This document shows positions 53,888 to 63,984 of a stretch of 64,000 nucleotides of DNA, piece after piece. Both the position numbers and the translations under genes were made by a program. Position 1 is the first letter of the stretch; each line of letters starts with the position of its first letter. The stretch is from JAHQVI01 sp963727575 (GTDB lineage Bacteria > Pseudomonadota > Alphaproteobacteria > Rhizobiales > Rhodomicrobiaceae), in contig CAVSIA010000027.1 of the NCBI GenBank assembly GCA_963727575.1, forward strand, positions 1-64,000, given 5' to 3'. The notes below the pieces were generated by a model. It had not been told where the DNA came from and ran no database searches. It worked only from the letters and a program-made list of their open reading frames with translations.

Positions 53888-54212
53888 TTATGTCAGGTGT
53901 GGACGGATCTTCAGCGTCAGGATCTCGACGAGCTCCGGCTGCATGAAGCTGTAAAGCGGCGGAATGTCGAGGCTGATCACCTGCTTGCCGCGCAGGCTCT
54001 CGCCGAATTTCGAATTGAGACGGGTCTTCTGGTGGCGCTCCATCACGAATATGATGTCCGCCCAGTCGAGCTGCTCGACCGACAGCAGAATCGTCGGCGT
54101 CATTGCTCAGCCCGGCGCAATCCGCCCGCACGCCGGGCCACTGGGCTGCAATCTGCGCGGCGGTCGGGCTGCGGGACTGCGCTTTCGCGCAGATGAACAG
54201 CGCACGGATCAT
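53888..54212 (-). CDS. Low-molecular-weight protein-tyrosine-phosphatase-like protein (frame break near 54100)
   Basis: About 107 residues after joining two frames near 54100. The N terminus IRALFICAKAQSRSPTAAQI carries a CX5R loop (C-AKAQS-R-S) at the LMW-PTP position; the second part LLSVEQLDWADIIFVMERHQ and LRGKQVISLDIPPLYSFMQP follows this compact, shortened family. The usual D-P general-acid motif is not evident. It is co-oriented between cobO and the small secreted gene. Its substrate and any link to cobalamin are unknown. Confidence 0.72.
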
Positions 54213-54294
54213 GAGCGCCCCCCGATGAGAACTGGGAGGCGCTGATCGATGCGTTCGGCATCTAAGGTCGCGTCTTCGTCGATCATCCGTTTTC

Positions 54295-54519
54295 TTATTG
54301 CCGTGGTCTCGTGGGGTGCCGTCCGGAATGGTGGCCGTTGTGCGAGCCGAAGCCATCCGTTGAGGTCGGTTGTCTGCCGCTCCGCTGGTTCACGGAATTC
54401 TTTACCGTGTCGTGCTTGTTCTTCATTACCCCATTTCCCATCGGGGTTGAAGATCGAAGGCCGGCAGAGTTGGCCGACAGGGTCAGAGTGAGCGCGATCA
54501 GCGCGATGACATGTTTCAT
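54295..54519 (-). CDS. Small secreted hypothetical protein
   Basis: 74 residues: a clean signal sequence (MKHVIALIALTLTLSANSAG) followed by a polar, His/Asn/Ser/Arg-rich tail (GSHNGHHSGRHPTRPRQ). The His-rich end could bind metal, a thought encouraged by the cobalt-handling neighbourhood but not proven. GGAGAT lies before the ATG. Located between cobN and the LMW-PTP-like gene, same strand. Confidence 0.5.
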   Translation of the reverse strand: MKHVIALIALTLTLSANSAGLRSSTPMGNGVMKNKHDTVKNSVNQRSGRQPTSTDGFGSHNGHHSGRHPTRPRQ

Positions 54520-54600
54520 GGCGCATCTCCGTCATGGTCGATGTCCATTGGTCACACGCCGGCGCATATCGGTTTTCCCTCCCGCCTTCCGCTCGCCGCT

Positions 54601-57600
54601 TTAGCCTGCATGCGGTTGCGGTGCGAGCCGCTTCAGCATCTGATGTGCGCTATTGCTGCGCGGCGACCACAGCCCGCGATCGATCGCCTCGCTGAAGCGC
54701 GCCGCGATGTCGGCGAGCGCGGCATCGTTGTTGTTCGCCAGAAAATTGCGGACCTCGTCATCGGCGAGATAGGCGTCATAGAGAGCATCGAAATGGTGGT
54801 CGCCGGCGGCGCCGGTCGTCGCGGCGAAGGCGAACAGATAGTCGACCGTGGCGGCGATCTCGAAGGCGCCCTTATAGCCGTGCCGCATGATGCCGGCGAT
54901 CCATTTCGGATTTGCGGCCCGAGCGCGGACGACGCGGCCGATCTCCTCCTCCAGCGCGCGCACTACCGGCCGCTCGGGCCGCGAATGGTCGTTGTGGTAG
55001 ACGCGGACCGGCGCGCCCTTCAGCGCTTTGACCGATGCGGCAAGACCGCCCTCGAACTGGTAGTAGTCGTCGCTGTCGAGCAGATCGTGCTCGCGATTGT
55101 CCTGGTTGTGGAGGATCGCGTCCAGGCCGGTGAGGCGGCGCTCGAGGGCGCGGCGCTCGGGGCGTCCTTCGAGACCCGCCCCATAGGCGTATTGGCCCCA
55201 CTCCACATAGCTTTCCGCGAAATCCGCTTCGGTCATCCAGATGCCTTCGTCGATCAGCACCTGAAGTCCGGCGCCATAGGCGCCCGGTTTCGATCCGAAC
55301 ACGCGGGCGCTGGCGACGCGGCTCGCGGCTTTCGGAGACGCGCCGTCCGCAACGAGGCGTGCCGCCTCGCGCGCGGCATTCTCCGCGAGCGGATTTTCAC
55401 CCGTCGGCTCGTCGAGTGCGGCGACGGCGCGGACGGCGCTGTCGATCAGGTCGATCTGCGCCGGGAAGGCGTCGCGGAAAAAGCCGGAGACGCGGAAGGT
55501 GACGTCGACGCGCGGTCGGCCGAGCTTGGCGAGCGGGATGATTTCGAAGCCGGTCACGCGCCGGGAGGCCGGCTCCCATTGCGGCTTCACGCCCATCAGC
55601 GCCAGCGCCTGGGCGATGTCGTCGCCGCCGGTGCGCATATTCGCGGTGCCCCAGGCGCTCAGCGCCAGCGCGCGAGGCCAGTCGCCATGGTCCTGCACAT
55701 AGCGTTCGATCACCAGTTCCGCCGATCTGCGACCCAGCTCCCAGGCGGCCGGTGTCGGCAAGGTACGGCTGTCGAGGGAGTAGAAATTGCGACCCGTGGG
55801 CAACACGTCGGGGCGGCCGCGCGTCGGGGCGCCGGACGGGCCGGGAGCCACGAAGCGGCCGCCGAGGGCGGTGAGGAGGCCGGCGATTTCCGCCGTGCCC
55901 GACCGATCGAGCTTCCGTGCGAGATTCGATCTGATTTCGCCCAGCACTGCGCCTGTTCGGGTCCACGAGCCTGGCAGCACGAGCGCTCCGGCAACCAGTT
56001 TCTGCGCCAGGATTTCCAGCCGTTCGACGGTGTCGCCGTTCGTTCGCCATGGGCCATCGAGTATCTCGCCGAGACAGGCCGGACGCGGCCCGGCCCAGGC
56101 GCCGCCCAACGTGCAGGCCAGCGGATCGAAATCGTCAAGGCTGAGATCCGCCGCCAGCGCGGCGATCAGGGACGCGTCGCCGCCCTCCCCTGCGCCTCGC
56201 GGCACTCGCGCGAGCGCAACGAGAAGATCCGTCCGCTGCTGACCGTCCGGGGCACGTCCGAAAATGTGCAGCCCATCGCGGATCTGCATTTCCTTCAGCT
56301 CGCAGAGGTGGTTGTCGAGCGCGGCCAGCGCCTCGTTCTGGGGGGCGGCGAGGTCGATGCCGCAATCCTTGTCGAGCCCGAAGCGCGCGGTGGTCGCCAG
56401 GATCTCGCCGGCCAGATGCTGGCGCCGCGCTTCATCAACGCTTGCCGCCTCGAAATACTCATCGACCAGGGCCTCAAGTTCCTTCAGTTCGCCATAGGTC
56501 TCGGCGCGAGTCATCGCCGGCGTCAGATGGTCGATGATGACGGCGGAGGTGCGGCGCTTGGCCTGGCTGCCCTCGCCGGGATCGTTGACGATGAAGGGGT
56601 AGATGTTCGGCACCGGCCCGAGCACGGCTTCCGGGTAGCAGGCTTCCGACAGCGCCAGCGCCTTGCCGGGCAGCCATTCGAGATTGCCGTGCTTGCCGAG
56701 ATGTATCGCGGCGTGGATGCCGGCGGTCTCGCGCAGCCAGATATAGAAGGCGAAATAGCCGTGCGGCGGGACCAGGGCAGGGTCGTGATAGGTGCCCTTG
56801 GGGTCGAGATTGTAGCCGCGCGCCGGCTGGATGCCGACGAAGACATGGCCGAAGCGGCGGGCGGCGATGGCGAAGCCGCGATCGGTGAAGAACGGATCGG
56901 TCCCCGGTGGACCCCAGCGCGCGATGACCGCGCTGCGGACCGGTTCGGGCAAGGTGGCGAAGTGCTCCATATACCGTGCGATCGGTAGATGCTCCGTAAT
57001 CAGACGACCACGCGATGCGGCATTGGTCGGCCCCTCGCGAAGCGCCGCGATCAGCGCGTTGCCGTCTGCCGGAACGTCGCCAACCCGGTAGCCCTCGACG
57101 TCCAGCGCCCGCAGAATTTCGACCGCGCTTTGCGGCGTATCGAGGCCGACGCCGTTGGCGAGGCGCGAGTCCCTGTTCGGATAGTTCGCCAGGATCAGCG
57201 CCAGCTTGCGTTCGGGCACGGGCGTCCGCCGCAATGTGACCCAGGCGGCGGTGAGCCGGGCGACGAACGCCACGCGGTCCGGCTTCGGCTCGGCGCGCGT
57301 GACGTAATATTCGGTGGCCTTGTCGAAGCCGCGGTCGGAGCGGAACGACACGGCGCGCGTCAGCACGCGCCCGTCGACCTCGGGCAGGGCGACATGCATG
57401 GCGATGTAATGCGGCGACAGCCCGCGCGGGCGGCTCGCCCAGCTCTCCTCGCTCTCGCCGGAGAACACCACCTGCAGCACCATCGCGTCGAGCCCGTCGA
57501 AAGGCGAACCCGTCGTCGCGCCGTCGCCCTTCAGCGTTGCGGCGAAGGCGGTGCTGTTCAGGATGATGTCGGGCGCCGCCCGGCGAAGAGGGCGCGCATG

Positions 57601-58355
57601 GTCTCCTGGGCGAACGGCTCGCGCAGACTGTTGACGTAGATCGGCAGCGCGTTCAGGCCTTCGAGCGCAAGCGCCTCGATCATCGCATCGACGGCTGCCA
57701 GATCGCCCGACTGCATGAGCGCGCGGTAGAAGATCAGCGCGGCGATGGGCTTTCCCTCTCGCCATTCCCGCCGAATCCCGGTGAGCCCAGGCTGCGCGAT
57801 GCCCGGCCAGTAGAGGCCGGCCTTCAGCAGCGGCCGGGCGGATGGGGGCAGCGTTTCTCCGGGATCGAGCAGTGCGGCGAGGCTTTCGAGAAAGCGGCAG
57901 GCATTGTCCGCGCCGCCCTCGCGCAGATAGCCCCACAGCATCTCGCGCGTCTCGCCGTCGACGCTCGACAGTCCGGCAAGCTGGGGGTCCGGCTGGTCGT
58001 CGCCGGGTAGCACGACGAGTTGGAAGGCGCCGGCCTCGGCCATTTCCAGCAGCCGTTCAAGTCCATATGGCCAGTAGGACTTGCCCCCGAGCAGCCGCAG
58101 CACCACGATGCGCGCGCCGCTCAGCGTCTTATCCGCATACAGATCGACGGAGAAATGATGCCTGAGCTGCATCAGATTGACGAGGCGCAGCGACGGCCGA
58201 GCGCCGCTTGCACTTAGCGCGCAATGCGCGTCGGCGAGCAGGGTCAGCTCGCTGTCGGCGGAGGACAGCACGATGATGTCACCCTGCGACTGGCCAAGAT
58301 CGCGCGGCTCGGCGCCATCATCGATCGCGCCGGACTGGGTGACGAGCAGATGCAT
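54601..58355 (-). CDS. cobN: Aerobic cobaltochelatase large subunit CobN (frame break near 57570)
   Basis: Large subunit of the ATP-dependent CobNST complex that inserts cobalt into hydrogenobyrinic diamide. The N-terminal frame (58355 down to about 57570, MHLLVTQSGAIDDGAEPRDL) joins the long C-terminal frame at APDIILNSTAFAA. Marks: NYPNRDSRLANGVGLDTPQS, IHLGKHGNLEWLPGKALALS, and DVTFRVSGFFRDAFPAQIDL. About 1,250 residues reconstructed, the family length. CobS and CobT chelatase subunits are not in the window. It starts on the stop codon of the DUF1289 gene. Confidence 0.95.
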
Positions 58356-59303
58356 CAGAAATGGCCGTCCAGCAGGGCGTCGGCGGGCTTGCGGCTATGC
58401 GGGTAGAACAGCGCGCAGGGCGCGAAGACCTTCGGTAGCGACCAGCCGTTCGGCAGTTCCGGCCCGCCCGCGCTCCGAGCGTTCTTCAACACTGCGCGGG
58501 TCGGACCGGCCGCATCCGGAGCCGGGGGACCGAAGATCTCGATGCGGCCGAGTCCGGTTTCGACGATGCAATGCGGGCGCCCCTCGTCGATCAGGGCGTC
58601 GGCATCGTCGCATGCGTCCCTCCACGGCAGGCCGACCGAGGCGTCAAGCCGCGCTGCCAGCTCGCTATCGGCCGTACGCAGACAAAAGCGTGTCGCCAGC
58701 TCCGGCGCAACGCCAAGGTCATAGAGCTGCGCCGTGCGGCATTCCCTGGCGACGGCGCCGAAATCCGGCCCGGCCTTGGCAAGCGCATCGGCTTTCCGCA
58801 GGCTCGACGCGCCCTCGCGGCAGGATCAGGCCGATCGCCTCCGGGCCGCCCGGTTCGGCAGCGTTGCCGAAGGCGACCGCAACCGTCTTTTGATGCTTGG
58901 CGAGCCGGAGCGCGCCGCGTGCGTTGATCGCGGTGATCGCGTCGGGGCGGCTGATGACGTCGGCATATTCCTGAGGGCCGATCTCGAAGCTCGCCGACGC
59001 GCCCTCGACGCCCAGCACCCAACGGCCCCAGCGTCGACGAAGCGTTCGCTCGATCATTCCGGCAATGTCGTCCGCCGACCAGGGCAGCCGATAGGCGGAC
59101 AGCGCCATACCGGCCCGGCGCGGCGGCAGTTCGCCCCAGATGCGCAGCTTATGCGCGGCGTCCGCATCCTGCCAGGCGGCGACCTCCTCGCTGGTGCGGG
59201 CGCAGCCGAGACACAGCCCGGTCGCCGCGTCGAGATTGCAGACGCCGATGCAGGGCGTCGGCACCGGCGGCGGCGCTTGCCGCTCTTCGGCTGCGATGCT
59301 CAT
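58355..59303 (-). CDS. DUF1289-domain protein of the cobalamin cluster (frame break near 58805)
   Basis: The N terminus has the DUF1289 cysteine pattern PCIGVCNLDAATGLCLGCAR (four cysteines), then a basic helix, LRRRWGRWVLGVEGASASFE and ALRLAKHQKTVAVAF. After a frame change near 58805 it continues SLRKADALAKAGPDFGAVAR, CIVETGLGRIEIFGPPAPDA and ends at 58355. About 315 residues. The second half is a conserved cobN-neighbour domain (possibly DUF6925, from memory). Overlaps cobW by 4 bp and cobN by 1 bp, so expression is tightly linked to both. Function unknown; the cysteines could bind metal. Confidence 0.75.
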
Positions 59304-60343
59304 GAAAGGGAGCCCCCGAGCTTGGCGGCAACGCGCTGCTGGTCGAGCCCCTTGAGGCCGATGATGACCAGATGGCCCTTGCCGTGCTCGTCCTCGCGGA
59401 GCGGCCGGTCGAAATAGCTGTCGACCCGCGGTCCGACGCCCTGCACCGCAAGGCGCATCGGCTTGTCCTGGACCGCGAGGAAGCCCTTCGCGCGCAGCAC
59501 CGGCATCTCGCCAGCCATCTCGATCAGCGTCTTGGACAGGTCTCTCGGGTCTTCGATCGGCGGCATGGAGACCACGAAGCTTTCGAAATCGTCGTGGTCG
59601 TGCTCCGCCTCGCCCTCCAGCTCATGATGCGAGCGGCGGCTTTCGATGTCCTCTTCGGCTTGTGCGCCGAGGCCGATCAGCACGTCGGCGGACATCTTGC
59701 CCCTGACGCTGCGGACGATCTGCGCGGCCGGTCGCTTTTCGCGGGTCACGATCTCGGACACGCGTCCGAATTCGGCGTCGTCGACGAGGTCGGACTTGTT
59801 GAGGATGATCAGGTCGGCGCAGGCAAGCTGGTCTTCGAAGAGCTCATGAAGCGGGCTGTCATGATCGAGCTTCTCGTCTGCGACGCGCTGAGCGTCGAGA
59901 GCGGCCTCGTTCGAGGCGAAACGCCCGTCGGCGACCGCCCGCGTGTCGATCACCGTGACGACGCCGTCCACCGTCACCCGGGCCTTGACCTCCGGCCAGC
60001 CGAAGGCGCGCACCAGCGGTTGCGGCAAAGCGAGGCCCGACGTTTCGATGACGATATGATCCGGCGCCGGATCACGCGCGAGCAGCATTTCCATGGTCGG
60101 GACGAAGTCGTCGGCGACCGTGCAGCAGATGCAGCCGTTGGCCAGCTCGACCACATCGTCGGCGGCGCAGGCGTCCTTGCCGCAATCGATCAGCAGCTTG
60201 CGGTCGATGCCGACATTGCCGAACTCGTTGATGATCAGCGCAATGCGCCGGCCGCCGGCATTTTGCAGGAGGTGGCGGATCAGCGTGGTTTTGCCTGCGC
60301 CGAGAAAGCCGGTGATGATCGTCGCCGGGATGCGTTTCGTCAT
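59300..60343 (-). CDS. cobW: Cobalamin biosynthesis metallochaperone CobW
   Basis: COG0523 GTPase thought to deliver Co(II) to the CobNST chelatase. 347 residues: P-loop GFLGAGKTTLIRHLL (12-26), metal-binding CICC at 71-74 (ELANGCICCT), VIETSGLALPQPLV, base-specificity NKSD, and an acidic His patch HHELEGEAEHDHDDFE near 237-252. Intact. Overlaps the DUF1289 gene by 4 bp and follows hupE by 68 bp. Confidence 0.95.
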   Translation of the reverse strand: MTKRIPATIITGFLGAGKTTLIRHLLQNAGGRRIALIINEFGNVGIDRKLLIDCGKDACAADDVVELANGCICCTVADDFVPTMEMLLARDPAPDHIVIETSGLALPQPLVRAFGWPEVKARVTVDGVVTVIDTRAVADGRFASNEAALDAQRVADEKLDHDSPLHELFEDQLACADLIILNKSDLVDDAEFGRVSEIVTREKRPAAQIVRSVRGKMSADVLIGLGAQAEEDIESRRSHHELEGEAEHDHDDFESFVVSMPPIEDPRDLSKTLIEMAGEMPVLRAKGFLAVQDKPMRLAVQGVGPRVDSYFDRPLREDEHGKGHLVIIGLKGLDQQRVAAKLGGSLS

Positions 60344-60411
60344 GGCTCTCTCCTGAGCTCGGTGGGCGGATGGGATGCGGCAGACTCATGGGAGCCTGCC
60401 GCAGCGCGTGT

Positions 60412-61062
60412 TCAGGCCACGCCCGGGAAGACGAGCTTCTCGATGTTTTCCAGAAGGAATGTCGCCCCGACGCCCGCGACGACGCCACCGGCAAGCCGCA
60501 GCGGCACGGCCTGGGCGCTGGTCCACACCATCCGCGTGCCGGCCATGGCCGCCAGTGCGATAATTGCCTGAATGGCGGCAAAGCCGATGAGATAGGCGAT
60601 CAGCGGCGTCTGCTCGGCGCCGACGATGCTCGATCCGTACGCCCCGCCATGGAACAGGCCGGCAATGCCGAACAGCACGGCATAGAGCGCGCCGGATACG
60701 GCCGCTCCGGACATCACCAGTGCGCCGATCAGCAGCACCGAGCCGGCGATCACCATTTCCGACATCGGCAGGGCGATACCCCGGAGTTGGAGCGCGCAGC
60801 CGACGAGCGTTGCGCCGACGAACACCAGCGGCGTGACGAAGCGGGCGCCGATGAATGCCGATGCCGCGCCGGCCGCGAGAATGAATGCAAGATGGTCGAA
60901 ACCGATCACCGGATGCGCAAAACCCGAAATCAGGCCCTGCCCGAAGGTAAACGGCGTAATGCCGCCCATCGCGTGATGCGCAAAGGCGGGATTGACGGCT
61001 GCGAAGCAGCAGAGAATGGCGGCGAACCAAAGCTCGCTGCGGCGAAAAACAAACGATTTCAT
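60412..61062 (-). CDS. hupE: HupE/UreJ family metal permease (putative cobalt importer)
   Basis: 216 residues: a signal peptide (LWFAAILCCFAAVNPAFA) followed by HHAMGGITPFTFGQGLISGF and AHPVIGFDHLAFILAAG, the HupE histidine motif HP..GFDH, and six to seven TM helices. Members under B12 riboswitches are generally regarded as cobalt transporters; that is the likely role here. Start ATG 61062 follows GGGAGGATCG at good spacing. First gene after the cobalamin riboswitch. Confidence 0.9.
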   Translation of the reverse strand: MKSFVFRRSELWFAAILCCFAAVNPAFAHHAMGGITPFTFGQGLISGFAHPVIGFDHLAFILAAGAASAFIGARFVTPLVFVGATLVGCALQLRGIALPMSEMVIAGSVLLIGALVMSGAAVSGALYAVLFGIAGLFHGGAYGSSIVGAEQTPLIAYLIGFAAIQAIIALAAMAGTRMVWTSAQAVPLRLAGGVVAGVGATFLLENIEKLVFPGVA

Positions 61063-61159
61063 GAAATGCGATCCTCCCGAAAAGGAGGCGCCCATGGGCG
61101 ACGAACGCGGCCGGTCAAGGTCCGCGTAAGCGCGCTCCGGAGCACCCCGTCCGAACACG

Positions 61160-61385
61160 TCATGCCTTTCCGGCAGGTCTCCTGGCTTGCAGGTCATCGC
61201 TTCCGTCCGCCTTCCCAGTCTCGGCGTCACCGCCAGGACCAGTGGCATTTTTCGGACGGGCGCTCGCTGCGCACAGTCGCGGGGGCGGCCGCGGCATCAG
61301 GTCCCCGATATGGGTTGACCCTGCCCGCGTTCCCTTTTCATGCCCAGCGCTTCGCGCTTTATCGGGCAACCGGAGCGCAAACCTT
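61160..61385 (-). promoter_or_regulatory. Cobalamin riboswitch (AdoCbl class) controlling hupE-cobW-DUF1289-cobN and genes beyond
   Basis: On the minus strand the order of conserved blocks is GGTTGCCC, GAAAAGGGAACGCGGG, CCCCGCGACTGTGCGC, GCCACTGG (61239-61246), GAGACTGGGAAGGCGG and the B12 box GCAAGCCAGGAGACCTGCC at 61172-61190. These are the standard core motifs. It lies 110 bp before the hupE start. When adenosylcobalamin is abundant it should repress the downstream run. Confidence 0.95.
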
Positions 61386-61444
61386 ATGTGGCGCGGTTTC
61401 GTCTGTCAATCTCGTGAAGAAACGCTATGCTGGGCGCCTCGCCA

Positions 61445-62488
61445 ATGACCTATCCAGTTGCACTCATGTTCCCAAATCTTACCGCATTCGAACACGCTCT
61501 CAACGACTTACCCCCGGCCAACGAAGCCTGGCGCGAGACCGCGCGGGCGCGCCAGCTGGATTTGACCAAGCCAGCCGGATCGCTGGGACGGCTGGAGGAA
61601 TGCGCAGTGTTCCTCGCCGGTTGGGGAAGCGCCGCCGAGCCGTGTGTGGATAACGCCCGTGTCATCGTCTTCGCCGGCAATCACGGCGTCACCACGCGCG
61701 GCGTCAGCCCGTTTCCACCGGATGTGACCGAGCAGATGGTTGCCAATTTCGCCAATGGCGGGGCGGCGATCAACGCCTTGGCCAAGGCCGGCAATGTCGC
61801 GCTGGAAGTGGTGCCGCTCTCGCTCGAGCGTCCAACCGGAGACATTTCGCGCGAGGCGGCGATGAGCGAAGCGGAGTTGCTGGAGGCGCTGAATGCCGGC
61901 GCCGATACGGTCGCCAAGGGCGGCGACGTGCTCGCATTCGGCGAGATGGGCATCGGTAATACTACGGTTGCCGCAACGCTCGCCGCGATGTCTTTCGGTG
62001 GGGCCGGCGCGGATTGGGCCGGTCCTGGGACAGGGCTCGCCGCGGAGGGGATCGCGCGCAAGGCGGCCGTTATCGATGAGGCGCTCGCTCTTCACCGGCA
62101 GCCGGGAATCGGCGCCATCGAAATCATGCGCCGGGTCGGCGGACGTGAGACCACCGCGATCGCCGGCGCTATCGTCGCTGCGCGCCATCGCTGCACGCCC
62201 GTGATGCTGGACGGCTATGTCGTCACCGCCGCCATTGCGCCCCTCTTCAAGGACAACCCGGCCATCGCCGCCCATTGCCTCGCCGGGCACCGTTCCGCCG
62301 AGCCCGCTCATCGCCGTCTGCTGCAGCACATCGGTCTGACGCCGCTGCTCGACCTCGATATGCGCCTCGGCGAAGGCACCGGCGCAACGCTCGCCATCTC
62401 GATCCTCAGGGCCGCCGCCGCCGCCCATAACGAGATGGCGACATTCGCCGAAGCGCGCGTCGCCAACCGCGAGGGCGGAGGGGCATGA
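61445..62488 (+). CDS. cobT: Nicotinate-nucleotide--dimethylbenzimidazole phosphoribosyltransferase CobT
   Basis: Makes alpha-ribazole phosphate for the lower ligand of cobalamin (called CobU in Pseudomonas denitrificans nomenclature). 347 residues from ATG 61445. Family blocks: LTKPAGSLGRLEECAVFLAG, VFAGNHGVTTRGVSPFPPDV, FGEMGIGNTTVAATLAAM, and LDLDMRLGEGTGATLAISIL. Divergent from the riboswitch-led run and 4-bp overlapping cobS. Confidence 0.96.
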   Translation: MTYPVALMFPNLTAFEHALNDLPPANEAWRETARARQLDLTKPAGSLGRLEECAVFLAGWGSAAEPCVDNARVIVFAGNHGVTTRGVSPFPPDVTEQMVANFANGGAAINALAKAGNVALEVVPLSLERPTGDISREAAMSEAELLEALNAGADTVAKGGDVLAFGEMGIGNTTVAATLAAMSFGGAGADWAGPGTGLAAEGIARKAAVIDEALALHRQPGIGAIEIMRRVGGRETTAIAGAIVAARHRCTPVMLDGYVVTAAIAPLFKDNPAIAAHCLAGHRSAEPAHRRLLQHIGLTPLLDLDMRLGEGTGATLAISILRAAAAAHNEMATFAEARVANREGGGA

Positions 62489-63274
62489 GCGCGCGCGACG
62501 GCATCCCTTTCCGTCGGAGAGCCGAAGAGCTTGGCCTGGCCATCGCGCTACTGACCCGCTTTCCGCTGCCGACCTTTGAAAAGCGCACCTGGGCGACCAT
62601 CGGTTCGGCGTTCTGGGCTTATCCGGTCGCCGGAGCGCTGGTCGGAAGCATCGCCGCGCTGGTGTTCTGGCTGTCCTCATCCGTGGGGTTCAGCGCGACC
62701 ATTTCCGCCCTGCTCGCCATCGCGGCCGTCCTGCTGGCCGGCGGCGGCTTTCATGAAGACGGCCTCAGCGATTTCTGGGACGGGCTGGGCGGCGGACGCT
62801 CCCGCGCCGACAAGCTGGAGATCATGCGCGATAGCCGGATCGGCACGCTATGGCGTCCTCGCACTGCTGCTGGCGCTCGGTCTCCAGGCCGCTTTCCTGG
62901 TCCATCTGCAGAACTATGCCGGCAGCTTTGCAGTGGCCGCCGCGTTGATCGGCTCGGAAGCCGTCGCGCGCGGCGCCATCGCGGTGCCCCTCGCCTGGCT
63001 CAAACCGGCCCGCGAGGACGGCCTCGGCACATCGATGACCGACCTGACCCCGGCAGTCCTGGCGTCAGGCGCGGCCATCGGCGCGGTGATCGCGCTGCTG
63101 GTTGTCGGCAGCAACGCCGTCGCCTTGATCGTCGGCGCCGCCGTCGGCTCGGCATTCGTCGCGCTCCTCGCCCGGCATTTTCTCGGGGGATTCACCGGCG
63201 ACGTGCTCGGCGCGGCAGCGGCGACCGCCCGGATCGCGGCCCTCGGCGCGCTCACCTTGGCCGTGACGCCTTGA
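62485..63274 (+). CDS. cobS: Adenosylcobinamide-GDP ribazoletransferase CobS (frame break near 62855)
   Basis: Integral membrane cobalamin synthase (CobV in P. denitrificans nomenclature). Starts GTG/ATG overlap with cobT (ATG 62485). Blocks LLTRFPLPTFEKRTWATIGS, FWAYPVAGALVGSIAALVFW, GGFHEDGLSDFWDGLGGG, then a frame change near 62855 and YGVLALLLALGLQAAFLVHL to the end. About 263 residues. Read without correction, the first frame runs on into cobU and mimics a fusion. Confidence 0.93.
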
Positions 63275-63783
63275 CGCCGCGCTCCACCTTCATTCTCGGC
63301 GGCGCGCGCTCCGGCAAGACCAGGCGCGCCCTCGCTTTAGGCGAGCCTTTCGCCGAACGCTATTACATCGCCACCGCCGAGGCGCTCGACGATGAAATGT
63401 CGGCCCGGATCACGCATCACCGCCAAGAACGCGGCGCCGCCTGGACCACGATCGAGGCGCCGCTCGAGCTCGGGGCGGCGATCGCCGGAGTGCGGTCGGC
63501 CGACGCGATCTGCGTCGTCGATTGCCTGACCTTGTGGCTCTCCAATCTGATCGGCGCGGGCCGCGATGCGGAATTGGCAACCGGCGCACTTTGCCGGACC
63601 ATCCGGACGGCGACGGCACATGTCGTGCTGGTGTCCAACGAGGTCGGTCTCGGCGTGGTGCCGGAGACCCCGCTCGGCCGCGAATTCCGCGACGGCCAGG
63701 GCCGCCTCAACCAGGCGGTGGCAGCAGTGGCCGACCATGTCGAACTCGTCGTCGCGGGGCTGCCCTTGCGGCTGAAACCCTAA
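63271..63783 (+). CDS. cobU: Adenosylcobinamide kinase / guanylyltransferase CobU (CobP)
   Basis: Bifunctional enzyme that phosphorylates and guanylylates adenosylcobinamide. 170 residues: P-loop FILGGARSGKTRRALAL, ARITHHRQERGAAWTTIEAP (catalytic His region), VVDCLTLWLSNLI and LVSNEVGLGVVPETPLGREF. A TTG start at 63271 overlaps the cobS stop by 4 bp. Complete; no gene follows before the tRNA. Confidence 0.96.
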   Translation: MTPRSTFILGGARSGKTRRALALGEPFAERYYIATAEALDDEMSARITHHRQERGAAWTTIEAPLELGAAIAGVRSADAICVVDCLTLWLSNLIGAGRDAELATGALCRTIRTATAHVVLVSNEVGLGVVPETPLGREFRDGQGRLNQAVAAVADHVELVVAGLPLRLKP

Positions 63784-63984
63784 GACGCGGCGGCGCACAA
63801 GGGGGCCGCGCACGCGCGCTCGGGCGAGCTCGAAGCAACGAGATCCCCAGCACCGCAAAAGTGCTTTCCGCCATGCGAAAAGACCTTGGATTTTGCCGCA
63901 GAACCATGTTACCCCTACGCTCCTGTTTGGGTCTCCCGTCGGTCGCGGGCCGTTCGCCGTCGCCTACGAGGACACCATCATTCA

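Noticed and set aside
54511..56988. 825-codon open frame on the plus strand
   Set aside because: It is antisense to cobN, shows no family motif and is rich in Arg/Gly/Ala as expected for a shadow of a high-GC gene.
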